Origin: Segatella copri
GTDB lineage: Bacteria; Bacteroidota; Bacteroidia; Bacteroidales; Bacteroidaceae
DNA length: 64,000 nucleotides
Assembly (NCBI RefSeq): GCF_015074785.1
Contig: NZ_CP042464.1
Span: 186,001-250,000, forward strand
Reading direction: 5' to 3'
The notes below the pieces were generated by a model that was given only the letters and a program-made list of their open reading frames with translations, was not told the DNA's origin and did not search any database. The translations under genes were made by a program, and so were the position numbers. This document shows, one piece after another, positions 31,177-39,519 of the stretch; the first letter of the stretch is position 1; every line of letters begins with the position of its first letter.

Positions 31177-31249
31177 TGGTACCACCAGGAATCGAACCGG
31201 GGACACAAGGATTTTCAGTCCTTTGCTCTACCAACTGAGCTATGGCACC
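31177..31249 (-). tRNA. tRNA-Phe (anticodon GAA)
   Basis: The 73-base gene has a GGTGCCA/TGGTACC acceptor (one G-T pair), AGCTC/GAGC in the D arm, AAGGA-CTGAAAA-TCCTT in the anticodon arm and CCGGTTCGATTCCTGG in the T arm. The anticodon GAA reads Phe codons. Confidence 0.95.
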
Positions 31250-31360
31250 ATCTTGCTTTTTGCGGTTGCAAAGGTACAATAAATATTTTAATTGAGCAAG
31301 AGAAAACGAAATATTTTCTCTTGCTTAATGTTTATTAACTAAATATCCCCTTGCTTGAAA

Positions 31361-32470
31361 TTAATCTTTCAGCGGATTCCAACCTTGTGCTTTCAGTTCA
31401 AATTCCTGTCCGTCTCTGGTAATGAGGAACTTGCCCAGATTTTCTTTGGTGATGTAGCCAATCTGCCTTACACCCTCCATAGTCTCAATCTTCTCGTGGT
31501 CACCGATAGGTACGGTAAAGAGAAGTTCATAATCTTCGCCACCATTCATAGCACAGGTGGTAAGGTTCATATTGAATTCTTCTGCCTGCACGGCTGTCTG
31601 GTAGTCGATAGGTATGTTCTTCTCATATACTCTGCATCCGCAATGACTCTGTTCGCAGATATGCATCAATTCACTGCTCAGACCATCGCTCACATCCATC
31701 ATGGCGGTAGGACGGATACCTGCCTCACGCAGTTGTGCTATCACATCTCCGCGTGCCTCAGGCTGCAGTTGTCTTTCCAAGAGATATTCCTTGCCGGCGA
31801 AATCTGGCTGGAAGTTGCGCATATTCTCTAAGTCTCTGTTCAGAAGAGCCAGTTTCTCGTTATCACCATTTGCTTTAGCCTCAGCCATCTTCTTTCGGAT
31901 ATCTTCTATCTGTCCGTAGTATACAGCCTTTTCGCGTTCTAGCAGTTGAAGTCCCATATAGGCACCGCCCAAGTCGCCCGACACACAGATCAGGTCTGTT
32001 TCCTTGGCTCCGTTGCGGTATACGATTTCTTCTTTTGCTGCTTCTCCGATACAAGTAATACTGATGGCTAAACCGGTGAGAGAAGAGGTAGTATCACCTC
32101 CCACGATATCTACTCCCCATTTGTCGCATGCCATTCGAAGACCCTTATAGAATTCATCAATGTCTTCTACTTTGAATCGTTTACTCAATGCTATGCTTAC
32201 TACCATCTGACGTGGGGTTCCGTTCATAGCAAAGATATCACTGATGTTTACCATTGCACTCTTGTAACCCAAGTGAACCATGTCAATATAGGTAAGGTCG
32301 AAATGTACGCCCTCCATCAGCATATCTGTGGTCATGAGCACCTCCTTGTCTGGATAATGCATCACGGCACAATCGTCGCCTACACCATAAACTGTAGACT
32401 CGTTTTTCTTTTCATAACCTTTGGTGAGATGGTTTATAAGACCGAATTCACCCAACTTTGAGATATCCAA
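31361..32470 (-). CDS. thiL: Thiamine-phosphate kinase
   Basis: The protein has 369 residues. ThiL phosphorylates thiamine monophosphate to the diphosphate. PurM-like features: YGVGDDCAVMHYPDKEVLM, TTDMLMEGVHFDLTYID, GYKSAMVNISDIFAMNGTP, DIVGGDTTSSLTGLAIS, SGDLGGAYMGL and AMMDVSDGLSSELMHIC. Length is slightly above the family average because of an insert rich in Lys/Glu (about 175-210). It follows the purine nucleoside phosphorylase gene by 26 bases on the same strand. Confidence 0.93.
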   Translation of the reverse strand: MDISKLGEFGLINHLTKGYEKKNESTVYGVGDDCAVMHYPDKEVLMTTDMLMEGVHFDLTYIDMVHLGYKSAMVNISDIFAMNGTPRQMVVSIALSKRFKVEDIDEFYKGLRMACDKWGVDIVGGDTTSSLTGLAISITCIGEAAKEEIVYRNGAKETDLICVSGDLGGAYMGLQLLEREKAVYYGQIEDIRKKMAEAKANGDNEKLALLNRDLENMRNFQPDFAGKEYLLERQLQPEARGDVIAQLREAGIRPTAMMDVSDGLSSELMHICEQSHCGCRVYEKNIPIDYQTAVQAEEFNMNLTTCAMNGGEDYELLFTVPIGDHEKIETMEGVRQIGYITKENLGKFLITRDGQEFELKAQGWNPLKD

Positions 32471-32496
32471 AATAAATAATAGTTTATAATTTATAC

Positions 32497-33306
32497 TTAA
32501 GATCTGCGGATGATTTCTCGCATAATCTCTGTCATCTTAGGCTGTGCGGCATTGGCTGCAATCTGCACTTCCTCATGACTGACTTCTACAGGTACATCGA
32601 AACCGCCAAGATCGGTGATGATGCTGATGCCGAAAACCTTGATTCCGCAATGGCGGGCAACAATCACTTCAGGTACAGTACTCATACCTACAGCGTCACC
32701 ACCCAATACACGATACATGCGATACTCTGCCGGTGTCTCGAAGGTAGGTCCCTGAACGCCAACATATACACCATGCTTTGCATCAATTCCCTTCTCCTTA
32801 GCGATATCGTCGGCAAGGTCGCGGAGTTTCTTGTCGTATGCTTCGTGCATATCCGGGAAACGTGGACCGGTAGGGAAGTTCTTTCCGCGCAATGGATGTT
32901 CTGGGAAGAAGTTGATGTGATCATCGATAATCATCAGGTCTCCAATCTGGAATTCCGGATTCATACCGCCCGAAGCGTTGCTTACAAAGAGGGTTTCAAT
33001 GCCCAACTCGTACATCACACGTTCTGGGAAGGTTACAGCCTTCATGTCATATCCTTCATAGTAATGGAATCTTCCTTCCATAGCCATGATATCTTTACCT
33101 CCTAACTTACCGAAAATCAGTTTGCCTGCATGACCTTGAACGGTAGATACTGGGAAGTTTGGTATTTCACTATATGGAAATTCATAACTGTCAGTTATTT
33201 CTGAAGCTAATTGTCCGAGACCGGTTCCCAGTATGATAGCTGTCTTCGGACTTGTTGTCATCCTTTCTTTTAGCCAGGATGCTGTTTCTTGAATTTTTTC
33301 GTACAT
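32497..33306 (-). CDS. Purine nucleoside phosphorylase
   Basis: The protein has 269 residues, trimeric (class I) type. It cleaves inosine and guanosine with phosphate for purine salvage. Motifs: AIILGTGLGQLASEI (phosphate loop), GRFHYYEGYD, LFVSNASGGMNPEF and VGMSTVPEVIVARHCGIKV. The start MYEKIQETASWLKER aligns with the usual N terminus of the family. That start lies 116 bases inside the preceding lpxK frame. A later start at 33261 (MTTSPKT) would still overlap. Confidence 0.92.
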   Translation of the reverse strand: MYEKIQETASWLKERMTTSPKTAIILGTGLGQLASEITDSYEFPYSEIPNFPVSTVQGHAGKLIFGKLGGKDIMAMEGRFHYYEGYDMKAVTFPERVMYELGIETLFVSNASGGMNPEFQIGDLMIIDDHINFFPEHPLRGKNFPTGPRFPDMHEAYDKKLRDLADDIAKEKGIDAKHGVYVGVQGPTFETPAEYRMYRVLGGDAVGMSTVPEVIVARHCGIKVFGISIITDLGGFDVPVEVSHEEVQIAANAAQPKMTEIMREIIRRS

Positions 33307-34366
33307 AGCTAATGATTTTGTCGTTAAAATTATCTTCTTGTTCCAGCATGAAACTAACCTTGATAGGCAGTTCGTATATGCTTTTCTTAACTATTTCATA
33401 GAGTCCCTCAGTCTCTTTTAGTCTCACGGCATCTTTCTCTGTCGTGATAATCAGACGGGGTTCTGGCATCTGTTCAAACGCCTCGTTGATGCGTGTGATG
33501 TCTTTATTCTTGAAGCGATGGTGATCACCGAAACTCAGCGACTGCATACTCTTGACCATTGGCTTCAGGTCGTGTTCCATCTGCTTAGGCGATGCGATAC
33601 CAGTAACCAGCAGAGCATGGTAGTTTTTCAACTCCTCCTTGGCTATCTGCTGGTCTTCGAAAACTCCCTTTGGCGTATCATAGTTGATGCAGGTGAAGTA
33701 GAGCTTCTGGAAAGGGTAAAGGTCCATAGCCTTGGTGAGTACTCGAAATTCCATTGGTTTCAGGTCCTTTGGACATTTAGTGATAATCACAATGTCTGCA
33801 CGGTTCTTACCGCTTAGAGGTTCTCTCAGTCTTCCTGCTGGCAACATCTTGTCATAGATGATCAGACGGTGGTAATCTACCAGCAGAATGTTGATACCTG
33901 GCTTCACATAGCGATGCTGAAAGGCATCATCCAGTAATACTACATCTACATCCTTGGTCGGTTCTTCATTCTGCAACTTTTCGATTCCTCTCACACGCTT
34001 AGCGTCTACGGCTACATAGATATCGTCAAACTTGCTGTGCATCTGGAAGGGTTCATCGCCAATCTCTGACATTGTCGTATCTTTATCTGCCAGCACATAG
34101 CCACTGGTCTTTCTTTTGTAACCACGTGATAGCACAGCTATCTTTACCTTGTCGTGCAACAAGCGTATCAGATACTCCACATGGGGAGTCTTGCCCGATC
34201 CGCCCACCGTGATGTTACCCACAGAAATGATCGGGATTGAGAATGACTGACTCTTTTTCAGTCCGATATCGAAGAGCCAATTGCGAAATCTGACCATGCC
34301 GCCATAAATCCAACTCAGTGGTAGCAGCCAGTCGTTGATCTTGATAAGATCGCCTTCTGTTCTCAT
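33191..34366 (-). CDS. lpxK: Tetraacyldisaccharide 4-prime-kinase
   Basis: The protein has 391 residues. LpxK adds the 4-prime phosphate to the lipid A precursor at the inner membrane. The P-loop VGNITVGGSGKTPHVEYL is at about 48-65. KIAVLSRGYKRKTSGYVLAD, DVVLLDDAFQHRYV and LLVDYHR follow. The last 38 codons overlap the purine nucleoside phosphorylase gene in another frame. The conserved part seems to end near SYVRKNSRN, so the polar tail (RKDDNKSEDSYHTGNRSR) may be a readthrough extension. Confidence 0.93.
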   Translation of the reverse strand: MRTEGDLIKINDWLLPLSWIYGGMVRFRNWLFDIGLKKSQSFSIPIISVGNITVGGSGKTPHVEYLIRLLHDKVKIAVLSRGYKRKTSGYVLADKDTTMSEIGDEPFQMHSKFDDIYVAVDAKRVRGIEKLQNEEPTKDVDVVLLDDAFQHRYVKPGINILLVDYHRLIIYDKMLPAGRLREPLSGKNRADIVIITKCPKDLKPMEFRVLTKAMDLYPFQKLYFTCINYDTPKGVFEDQQIAKEELKNYHALLVTGIASPKQMEHDLKPMVKSMQSLSFGDHHRFKNKDITRINEAFEQMPEPRLIITTEKDAVRLKETEGLYEIVKKSIYELPIKVSFMLEQEDNFNDKIISYVRKNSRNSILAKRKDDNKSEDSYHTGNRSRTISFRNN

Positions 34367-34431
34367 GTCTGTTTCCTTTCTCTTAATTCGGTATGTTTAT
34401 ATATTAATGTACGCATACCTTATTATAAATG

Positions 34432-36216
34432 TTATTGTATGTTCAGTACGTAAGGAAGTGCAGCCTGTATAGGCTCTTTCTCCTTCATATTGCGTATCAT
34501 GATGAATGGCTGGTAGAGATCACCCAATGCCAGACGCAACTGTTCGTCGAGATATGTTCCCTTGTTTCCGCCCGCCATATCCAGCAACTGTTCCATCCAT
34601 CCAGCCAATGCCGGATATTCTACCGCCTGATAACTGCTGAGATGAGCCAATTCTGCAGCCTTGTCGATGGCGTCGCTCAAGCCGCCGAATCCATCAATTA
34701 ACTTGATCTTCTTGGCGTCTGTACCCAGCCATACTCTTCCTTGAGCAATCTTCTCAACCTGTTCGGTGCTCATTTTTCTGCCCTCAGCCACACGATTGCG
34801 GAAGAGGCTATATCCACGGTTTACATAGTTTTGCATGGTGGCAATCTCTTCTGCACTCCATGGGCGTGACATGCCTGCAGAGGCATAGGTGCTGTTGCGG
34901 TTGGTCTTCACTTCATCATACTTGAAGCCTAACTTCTTTGTCATCAGGTCACTGAAATCTGGCAGGGCTCCAAAGATACCGATGCTGCCGGTCAATGTTG
35001 TAGGTTGTGCCATGATATATTGGGCACCCATACTCATATAATAAGCACCCGATGCTGCCATACCACCCATCGAAACCACTACCGGCTTCTTTTTATTTAA
35101 TTCTTTAACTGCTCTCCAGATCTGTTCCGAAGCATAGGCATCGCCACCGCCCGAATTGATACGCAGAACTACGGCCTTTACCTGACTGTTATCTGCAAGT
35201 TCCTGAAGGTCCTTGATGACCTTTGTACTTACTATCTGTTGCTCAGAATCATAGATGCTAGGAGTCTCCATCCTGACAATGGACCCCTGACAGTAGTATA
35301 CGGCAATCTCTTCGCCCATCAGATTCGAGTCGTCTATAGTCATATCTACGTCGTTATAGTCAACCTGATTGATGGTCTCGTCTGCCTTCAGTCCTAACTG
35401 TTTCTTTACCACGTCTCTGATTTCATCATAATAGCAGAATCCATCTACCATCTTTCGAGATTTCAGCAGTTTGGTATCATCAAACACCATCAGCCCGTCA
35501 GCATAGCGGTTCAGTGAATCCTTGCTGATGTTTCTGCTTTTGCTCACATCTCCCAACATCTGTAGCCAGAGTCCACTGATATAGCGTGAAACCTGCTCTC
35601 TGTTGGCATCCGACATTTTGTCTTCGGTGTATGTTTCAGTATAGCTTTTGTATTTGCCTACCTTCACTACCGTAAAGTGAATGCCAAACTTGGCTGCTAC
35701 ATCTTTGATATATTGTGGCTGCGATGCAATACCATGCCAGTCCACATTGCCTTCTGGGTTTACATATACCTTGTTGGCAACCGAAGCCAGATAATATCCA
35801 CCCTGTGAGAGAGCATCACCATATGCGATAATCCATTTGCCGCTCTTCTTGAAATCGGCAAGTGCATTTCTGATTTCCTGCAAAGTGGCATAATCTGTCT
35901 CCAAGATACCTGTTTCCAGATAGATGCCCTTCACTTTATCCTCATTCTTTGCCTTGCGGATAGAAGAGAGAATCCTGTTCATGCCTAGGTTGTTAAACTG
36001 CTCGCCTGTCAGTTCGCCGAGCCAGTTGTCTTCAGTACGGTCTTCAATCTGTCCTTGTAGTTTCATTACCATCACCGCATTGTCTTTCAGTGCCGGTTTA
36101 CTGTTGCTCGATGCCACCATTCCGATGATACAGATGAATCCCAGAATGGTCATGATCAGCCCGAAGGCAAACAGTCCTACGATAGTGGCTGCCACGTTCT
36201 TGAAAAAATCCTTCAT
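34432..36216 (-). CDS. sppA: Signal peptide peptidase SppA, long form
   Basis: The protein has 594 residues, the 67-kDa double-domain type. One N-terminal membrane helix (IVGLFAFGLIMTILGFICII). The first half carries the general-base Lys region (KVGKYKSYTETYTEDKMS). The second half has INSGGGDAYASEQIWRAV and the nucleophile Ser in PTTLTGSIGIFGALPDF. It degrades cleaved signal peptides in the membrane. Start and length match the family. It precedes lpxK by 65 bases on the same strand, so lpxK, the phosphorylase gene and thiL may be on the same transcript. Confidence 0.93.
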   Translation of the reverse strand: MKDFFKNVAATIVGLFAFGLIMTILGFICIIGMVASSNSKPALKDNAVMVMKLQGQIEDRTEDNWLGELTGEQFNNLGMNRILSSIRKAKNEDKVKGIYLETGILETDYATLQEIRNALADFKKSGKWIIAYGDALSQGGYYLASVANKVYVNPEGNVDWHGIASQPQYIKDVAAKFGIHFTVVKVGKYKSYTETYTEDKMSDANREQVSRYISGLWLQMLGDVSKSRNISKDSLNRYADGLMVFDDTKLLKSRKMVDGFCYYDEIRDVVKKQLGLKADETINQVDYNDVDMTIDDSNLMGEEIAVYYCQGSIVRMETPSIYDSEQQIVSTKVIKDLQELADNSQVKAVVLRINSGGGDAYASEQIWRAVKELNKKKPVVVSMGGMAASGAYYMSMGAQYIMAQPTTLTGSIGIFGALPDFSDLMTKKLGFKYDEVKTNRNSTYASAGMSRPWSAEEIATMQNYVNRGYSLFRNRVAEGRKMSTEQVEKIAQGRVWLGTDAKKIKLIDGFGGLSDAIDKAAELAHLSSYQAVEYPALAGWMEQLLDMAGGNKGTYLDEQLRLALGDLYQPFIMIRNMKEKEPIQAALPYVLNIQ

Positions 36217-36407
36217 TATTCTATGTCAATATTTTATAAGTGAGACTCCTAAATAAATGCCGGCGGCAGAAGAGAGATGTTTTCTCTGATTGCCGTTTAC
36301 AGCAATTTTTCTGCAAATATAGCAAAAAAGAACCAATAATCAAAGCGATTGGAACAAAAACACCAAAAAAAGAAGAAAAAATAACATAGGGTTAACGAAA
36401 AAATGCC

Positions 36408-36415
36408 TATCTTTG
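36408..36415 (+). promoter_or_regulatory. -7 box of the secreted esterase gene
   Basis: TATCTTTG lies 53 bases upstream of the ATG at 36469. A clean -33 TTTG is not evident in the A-rich upstream sequence. Confidence 0.45.
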
Positions 36416-36468
36416 CATTATCTTAGCAAAACAGAATAAAGATATAAACAACATAACAAAAAAGAAAA

Positions 36469-37290
36469 ATGAAAAAGACAATGATTTTTTTTCTTCTGAT
36501 GCTGACAGCAATTACAGCATCAGCTCAATCCACAGCTCGCAAGTTCGTATTGAAGAACAGTAGCGACGGACAGAGTGAACTTACCTGTTATCTTCCTAAG
36601 AATCCTTCAGGAAGAGCTGTAGTAGATTGTCCTGGAGGTGGGTATTCTCATCTTGCAATGGACCATGAGGGACATCAGTGGGCAGAATATTTCAACAAAC
36701 AGGGTATCGCTTTCTTTGTCTTGAAATACCGTATGCCTAAGGGAAATCGTAATATTCCGTTGAGTGATGCTTATCAGGCGATGCGTACCGTCCGTGACAG
36801 TTCTGCAGTATGGAGAATAAATAAGGAAGATGTTGGTATCATGGGCTTTTCTGCCGGTGGACATTTAGCTTCTTCCGTCAGTACTCATGCTGAGGCGGCT
36901 GTGCGACCTGATTTCTCGATTCTTTTCTATCCGGTGATTTCAATGGATGAGCGTATCTCTCATAAGGGATCATGTGTGAATTTCTTGGGTGAAGAGCGTA
37001 ATACCAATAAGAAACTGGTAGAAGAGTGGTCTAATGATAAGGCTGTGCGTCCGGGTATTACCCCTCGTGCCATCATACTGATGTCTTTTGATGATAAGGT
37101 TGTTCCTCCTGTAACCAATGGCGTAGCCTATTATTCTGCCATGAGCAAGGCTGGCAACGAGTGTACCATGCACATCTATCCGACTGCCGGACATGGATGG
37201 GGGTTCCGCGATGCCGCTCATGGCTTCCCGTATCACGACCAAATGTTGAATGACCTTACCTGTTGGCTCAACAGGCTTCCGTCTAAGTAA
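36469..37290 (+). CDS. Secreted alpha/beta-hydrolase, acetyl-xylan-esterase-like
   Basis: The protein has 273 residues. Signal peptide MIFFLLMLTAITASAQ, cleaved near residue 20. The oxyanion region is VVDCPGGGYSHLAMDHEG. The nucleophile elbow is VGIMGFSAGGHLASSV (Ser about 126). The Asp region is ILMSFDDKVVPP, and the catalytic His lies in YPTAGHGWGF. The shape matches esterases that deacetylate or de-feruloylate plant hemicellulose (BD-FAE or AXE1-like) in Bacteroidota. Substrate is inferred. The gene stands alone and is convergent with the sugar transferase gene. Confidence 0.87.
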   Translation: MKKTMIFFLLMLTAITASAQSTARKFVLKNSSDGQSELTCYLPKNPSGRAVVDCPGGGYSHLAMDHEGHQWAEYFNKQGIAFFVLKYRMPKGNRNIPLSDAYQAMRTVRDSSAVWRINKEDVGIMGFSAGGHLASSVSTHAEAAVRPDFSILFYPVISMDERISHKGSCVNFLGEERNTNKKLVEEWSNDKAVRPGITPRAIILMSFDDKVVPPVTNGVAYYSAMSKAGNECTMHIYPTAGHGWGFRDAAHGFPYHDQMLNDLTCWLNRLPSK

Positions 37291-37316
37291 TCTAAGTAAT
37301 AAGTAAAGAGAATACC

Positions 37317-37356
37317 TAAAAAGAGGGTGTGTCATAAGTTAATGATACACCCTCTT
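37317..37356. terminator. Terminator of the esterase gene
   Basis: AAAAAGAGGGTGTGTCAT pairs with ATGATACACCCTCTT around a short loop and is followed by CTTGTTG. The left arm is also part of the inverted repeat that borders the array described next. Confidence 0.6.
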
Positions 37357-37358
37357 CT

Positions 37359-37521
37359 TGTTGCTGGAAGAGCTAGGTTATGTTGTTGGAAGAGCTAGGT
37401 TATGTTGTTGGAAAAGCTAGGATATGTTGTTGGAAGAGCTAGTATATGTTGTTGAAAGAGCTAGTATATCTAGTATATGTTGTTGGAAGAGATAGAATAT
37501 GTTGTTGAGACAGTTAGTATC
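37359..37521. repeat. Array A: seven 22-bp units, TGTTGTTGGAAGAGCTAG type
   Basis: Units start at 37359, 37381, 37403, 37425, 37447, 37478 and 37500. Five are contiguous, then a 9-base insertion, then two more. Units differ at a few positions (for example GGAAGAGC, GGAAAAGC, GAAAGAGC). There are no unique spacers, so it is not a CRISPR array. Nothing suggests coding. Confidence 0.8.
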
Positions 37522-37527
37522 TCCGGT

Positions 37528-37610
37528 CGCACAACAGCTGTTGTGCGCTTGCATAACAGCTGATATGCGCATGCACAACAGCTGATGTGCATGCGGTGTC
37601 CAACTGTTGT
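37528..37610. repeat. Array B: palindromic units spaced 22 bp, ACAACAGCTG core
   Basis: The core ACAACAGCTG occurs at 37531, 37553 (ATAACAGCTG) and 37575. A fourth partial, inverted-looking unit (CAACTGTTGTGCGC) follows. The first unit is a perfect palindrome, CGCACAACAGCTGTTGTGCG (37528-37547). The third is GCATGCACA paired with TGTGCATGC (37569-37594). Each unit could bind a dimeric protein or fold as a small hairpin. Confidence 0.8.
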
Positions 37611-37658
37611 GCGCCAACTATTTTCCAATCTTATGGCACATCCTCTTTTTATAGACTC

Positions 37659-39086
37659 CTAATAAGCATTCTTGTCAGGGCAGATAATGCTCTTGGCTGT
37701 CATGAAGATAATCTTGATATCAAGCCAGAACGACCAGTTCTCTATATACCAGATATCGCGGCGGATACGTTCCTCCATCTGCCAGAGCTCCTTGGTCTCA
37801 CCACGGAACCCGGTAACCTGAGCCCAACCTGTGATACCCGGCTTGGAGAAGTGGCGAACCATATACTTATCTATCAGGCTTCCATACACCTCTGTATGAT
37901 GCAGCATGTGAGGGCGCGGACCCACAATACTCATGTCTCCCTTAAGAACATTGAAGAATTGAGGAAACTCATCTATATTCGTCTTTCTCATAAAGTTGCC
38001 GAAAGCAAATTTACGTGGGTCGTTCTTTGTTGCCTGTGCCTTGTCTGCATCCTTGTTCACATGCATGGAACGGAATTTAAGACAGTAGAAGGTATCACCA
38101 TTCAGACCCGTTCTTGCCTGCTTGAAGAAAATTGGACCAGGACTCTGAATCTTGATGATGAGAGCTATGAATGGAATGAATGGTAGAACGCACAAACATG
38201 CAAGCCCGCTCACCACGATGTCGAAGCTACGCTTGATAATGCGGTTTGACATGCTTGTTAGGGGTTCTATGCGGTTTGAATATACCGTCCTTCCCATAAA
38301 ATTCTGGGCATCAAGATGCAATTTGTACTCACCAAACACACGTGGCAGGTAGTAGAAGTGTATCACATTCTTATCACAGAAGTGCATGATATTGATGATT
38401 TCAGGATCTTTATGCGACAGGCAGCAGAAAACCTCGTCAATACTGGAAGGTTCACCATTGATGGTATCATTCATGGTAGAAGAGATAATCTCTTTGAGCT
38501 GTTTCATGTTTCCTATTCTTTTCAACCCTTCCGGATTATCAGTGATGTCTTCATCTGCATAATATCCTTTTACGATATAACCTGCCGAGGAATCTTCTGT
38601 CATCGTCTTGTACATCTCGCTCACGGCAGGATCGTTACCTACAAAGACGACGGTGCGTGAGTTGCGGCCCTTAGAGCGGAAATACTTTAGTAATTTGAGC
38701 TCGCAGAGTCGGCTTATGATGAGAGACAGATAGAATGTTATGCCGAAGATAATGCTGAAGGAGAACATCTTTCCCCCGTGACCGAGTAGTCTTGAGAAGG
38801 TAAAGAAACAGAATGTTGTTGCTGCAGCCAGATATAAAGTACGCTTTGTAACCTGCAGGAACCCGATCTTTCTGACATGAATGATGGTGGAATAGAAGTA
38901 TTCGCCTAGGAACAAGGCAGCATTGGCAACAAAAAAGGTAATCTTTGTTGCTTTGTCGAAATACGCAGGTATGAGTTCTTGACCATATTGGGTATAGAAC
39001 AACAGTACGATGTTGAGAATAACGAAATCGGCACCTATCACCAGTCTCCTTATTATTTCATTTCCTTTATAATGCTTGTTCGTCAT
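37659..39086 (-). CDS. Polyprenyl-phosphate sugar-1-phosphate transferase (WcaJ/EpsE-like)
   Basis: The protein has 475 residues. Four N-terminal membrane helices are followed by a nucleotide-binding-like region (VVFVGNDPAVSEMYKTM). A further membrane segment (IVVSGLACLCVLPFIPFIAL) and the catalytic domain follow: PGPIFFKQARTGLNG, FYCLKFRSMHVNKDA, DEFPQFFNVLKGDMSIVGPR and KPGITGWAQVTGFRGET. It adds the first sugar phosphate to undecaprenyl phosphate for capsule or exopolysaccharide. No other capsule glycosyltransferases are adjacent. manC, which is divergent, makes GDP-mannose for such polymers. Confidence 0.9.
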   Translation of the reverse strand: MTNKHYKGNEIIRRLVIGADFVILNIVLLFYTQYGQELIPAYFDKATKITFFVANAALFLGEYFYSTIIHVRKIGFLQVTKRTLYLAAATTFCFFTFSRLLGHGGKMFSFSIIFGITFYLSLIISRLCELKLLKYFRSKGRNSRTVVFVGNDPAVSEMYKTMTEDSSAGYIVKGYYADEDITDNPEGLKRIGNMKQLKEIISSTMNDTINGEPSSIDEVFCCLSHKDPEIINIMHFCDKNVIHFYYLPRVFGEYKLHLDAQNFMGRTVYSNRIEPLTSMSNRIIKRSFDIVVSGLACLCVLPFIPFIALIIKIQSPGPIFFKQARTGLNGDTFYCLKFRSMHVNKDADKAQATKNDPRKFAFGNFMRKTNIDEFPQFFNVLKGDMSIVGPRPHMLHHTEVYGSLIDKYMVRHFSKPGITGWAQVTGFRGETKELWQMEERIRRDIWYIENWSFWLDIKIIFMTAKSIICPDKNAY

Positions 39087-39165
39087 TTGCTTATGTTTTT
39101 TATACTCCTAGTTATTAATATATCTTTTTAAGTTATTTGAGGTATGCTTAAATGATATTTGGTCG

Positions 39166-39173
39166 CAAAGATA
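39166..39173 (-). promoter_or_regulatory. -7 box of the sugar transferase gene
   Basis: TATCTTTG on the minus strand, 79 bases upstream of the ATG at 39086. The rest of the 39087-39519 gap is AT-rich, with a short AACTTGAACCA tandem repeat near 39228-39248 and the manC promoter region. Confidence 0.4.
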
Positions 39174-39359
39174 ATAATAATAGTTGAAAATCGGAAATAA
39201 ATCAGCAAAAAAATATCGAAATAGACCAACTTGAACCAACTTGAACCAGCTTTTCTTGTTTTTAATCTGTTTAAATGATGGTTTTTCTTCCTTTTTACTT
39301 TCTTGCGCATATCTAGGTATTTTTATATGAATAGGTAGTTTTTTTAGAAATTGCTTGGT

Positions 39360-39421
39360 GGTCTCAAAAGAAAAACGTACTTTTGCAGCCGGATTATCAC
39401 GGATGATTCTTCTTTGAGACC
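39360..39421 (+). promoter_or_regulatory. manC promoter enclosed by an inverted repeat
   Basis: TACTTTTG (39379-39386) is a plausible -7 box followed by a leader of about 130 bases. It is enclosed by GGTCTCAAA (39360-39368) and TTTGAGACC (39413-39421). With one bulged base the arms extend to about 11 bp. Possible roles are a transcript-level hairpin, an operator, or (less likely, given the short arms) a recombination site. Confidence 0.4.
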
Positions 39422-39519
39422 TGTTGGTACTGGGAGTAAACTCCTGATGTGATGCAGTCTCTCACTGTTAATTTGTGAAATCTTAAGTATGAACAATAAA
39501 CGATTTAGATAGTAATAAT

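Larger units (their letters stand above)
37317..37651. repeat. Repeat-filled interval bordered by 22-base inverted repeats
   Basis: The left border (37317-37338) begins TAAAAAGAGGGTGTG. The right border (37630-37651), read in reverse, begins TAAAAAGAGGATGTG. The two agree at 20 of 22 positions. The interval has no gene and holds two repeat families with 22-base spacing. It could be a miniature mobile element, or two related terminators of convergent genes around a tandem array. Confidence 0.5.

Noticed and set aside
37359..37610. CRISPR array
   Set aside because: The units are contiguous at 22 bases without unique spacers, and no cas gene is in the window.
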